From the NCBI RefSeq assembly GCF_024105735.1, contig NZ_JAAAML010000001.1:744001-808000 (forward strand): a stretch of DNA of 64,000 nucleotides, written 5' to 3'. Positions 63,406 to 64,000 of the stretch are shown here, piece after piece. The notes beneath the pieces were generated by a model, which saw only the letters and a program-made list of their open reading frames with translations, was not told the DNA's origin and did no database searches. This DNA is from Parahoeflea alexandrii (GTDB lineage Bacteria > Pseudomonadota > Alphaproteobacteria > Rhizobiales > Rhizobiaceae). The position numbers and the translations under genes are program-made. Numbering within the stretch: position 1 is the first letter of the stretch; the number at the start of each line of letters is the position of its first letter.

Positions 63406-63891
63406 ATGTCTGACGATGTTTGCCGCGATTTCGATTTCGTGTTTGGCGACTGGCTCGTTCGCCACCGCCGTCTGACCGTGCGCCTTGCGGGCAGCGATGT
63501 GTGGGACGAGTTCGACGGCACCAGTTCGACGCGCCCGGTGCTGGGCGGCAATGGCAATCTCGAGGACAACTTCATCGAATTCCCGGGCGGCGCCTATCGC
63601 GCCGTGGCTCTGCGGTCCTATGACAAGGCCACCGGGCTTTGGGCGATCTGGTGGCTTGACCAGCGCAATCCGCACCATCTTGACGTCCCGGTGGTCGGCC
63701 GCTTCGAGAACGGGGTCGGGACTTTTTTGGCCGATGATTGTTTCGAAGGGCGACCGATCAAGGTCCGCTTCACCTGGATCAGCCTCGATAAGGACACCTG
63801 CCTTTGGGAACAGGCATTTTCCGCCGATGGCGGCAGCACTTGGGAAACCAACTGGACGATGCAGTTCAGCCGGGCCGGCGAGTTCTCATAG
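63406..63891 (+). CDS. DUF1579-like protein of unknown function
   Basis: A 161-residue soluble protein with a beta-rich lipocalin-like pattern. It opens with FDFVFGDWLVRHRRLTVRL, typical of the DUF1579-related family (FDFLIGxWxVxHR), and contains many tryptophans (ATGLWAIWWLDQRNP, GGSTWETNWTMQF). No signal peptide. It lies 169 nt after murB on the same strand; that gap shows no gene. Its stop region overlaps the convergent peptidase gene by 6 nt. A function in wall synthesis is not indicated by the sequence. Confidence 0.78.
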   Translation: MSDDVCRDFDFVFGDWLVRHRRLTVRLAGSDVWDEFDGTSSTRPVLGGNGNLEDNFIEFPGGAYRAVALRSYDKATGLWAIWWLDQRNPHHLDVPVVGRFENGVGTFLADDCFEGRPIKVRFTWISLDKDTCLWEQAFSADGGSTWETNWTMQFSRAGEFS

Positions 63892-64000
63892 TCCCAGCGC
63901 CGATTTCACCGCCTCATGCGGCAACGCCGGCACGAAATTTCCGTCTCGCCCGGTCATGTCCTCGTTGGCGACCATCGAATTGAGGATGGCTTCCTCGGTC
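63886..64000 (-). CDS. C-terminus of a P1 (S58/DmpA-like) family peptidase, cut by window edge
   Basis: Thirty-eight codons of a leftward gene are visible. The tail TEEAILNSMVANEDMTGRDG followed by NFVPALP matches the C-terminal helix of DmpA-type aminopeptidases, where EAILNAL...AETMTGRDG is characteristic. The rest of the gene lies beyond the right edge. It converges with the DUF1579-like gene, with a 6-nt overlap of the coding ends. Being on the opposite strand, it interrupts the cell-division cluster here. Confidence 0.7.
   Translation of the reverse strand, partial: TEEAILNSMVANEDMTGRDGNFVPALPHEAVKSALGL

Noticed and set aside
1-64000. CRISPR arrays, prophage, integrases, toxin-antitoxin or other defence systems, tRNA genes
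   Set aside because: No regularly spaced repeats, no phage or integrase genes, no recognisable defence genes and no tRNA-like TPsiC or cloverleaf pattern were seen in the intergenic regions. A tRNA scan would confirm.

Overview
This window looks like chromosome from an alphaproteobacterium of the Hyphomicrobiales (Rhizobiales), perhaps Hoeflea or a relative. The genus is an inference from protein style and gene order; no 16S is present. Support comes from high-GC codon use, the alphaproteobacterial order of the division and cell-wall (dcw) cluster, a class A RNase P RNA, an ArsR-methyltransferase regulator next to metF, and meso-DAP type peptidoglycan enzymes. I see no phage, integron, CRISPR array, tRNA or intact insertion sequence. 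Apart from small repeats and one broken acetyltransferase, this is ordinary chromosomal backbone.

Region 1 (1-9.5 kb): ettA, followed by a REP-like palindrome; an SDR oxidoreductase; an exported protein; a ferric-iron type ABC transporter (binding protein and double-domain permease, no ATPase gene beside it) with a MOSC protein; then an ArsR-methyltransferase regulator coupled to metF and preceded by a 40-bp palindrome. A 25-residue membrane protein with its own Shine-Dalgarno and terminator lies in the gap after metF.

Region 2 (9.5-24.5 kb): amidase and DMT transporter opposite an ornithine-type decarboxylase; YetF-like and small membrane proteins; an Rrf2 regulator with three cysteines coupled to a cytochrome-b-like membrane protein; a chemoreceptor; a KefB-like antiporter; an MltB-like transglycosylase; a broken GNAT gene; a GH25 lysozyme-like lipoprotein; and a GGDEF protein with a degenerate EAL domain.

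Region 3 (24.5-35 kb): 5-oxoprolinase with a divergent MarR-type regulator, an aldo/keto reductase ending inside an inverted-repeat element, a DMT exporter, a TerB/DnaJ protein coupled to a peptidoglycan amidase, a small SLT lipoprotein and a MATE pump.

Region 4 (35-49 kb): rnpB, a 7TM histidine kinase with its NarL-type regulator, two exported SH3-type proteins, a small beta-rich exported protein, a DUF892 ferritin-like protein, DUF427, 5-formyl-THF cyclo-ligase, a periplasmic molybdenum hydroxylase (iorAB type) with a divergent TetR, and a TAXI-type TRAP transporter.

Region 5 (49-64 kb): the dcw cluster mraZ-rsmH-ftsL-ftsI-murE-murF-mraY-murD-ftsW-murG-murC-murB, tightly packed with several ATGA overlaps. 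It is preceded by a TTGACA promoter element, a near-consensus CtrA box and four 10-bp-spaced MraZ boxes. After murB comes a DUF1579-like gene and then a convergent P1-family peptidase, so ddl-ftsQAZ does not follow directly.

I did not find a clear undescribed multi-gene system. The best leads are the 25-residue membrane protein, the Rrf2/cytochrome-b pair with an operator over its start codon, the palindrome at the regulator-metF operon, and the inverted-repeat element that supplies a stop codon.
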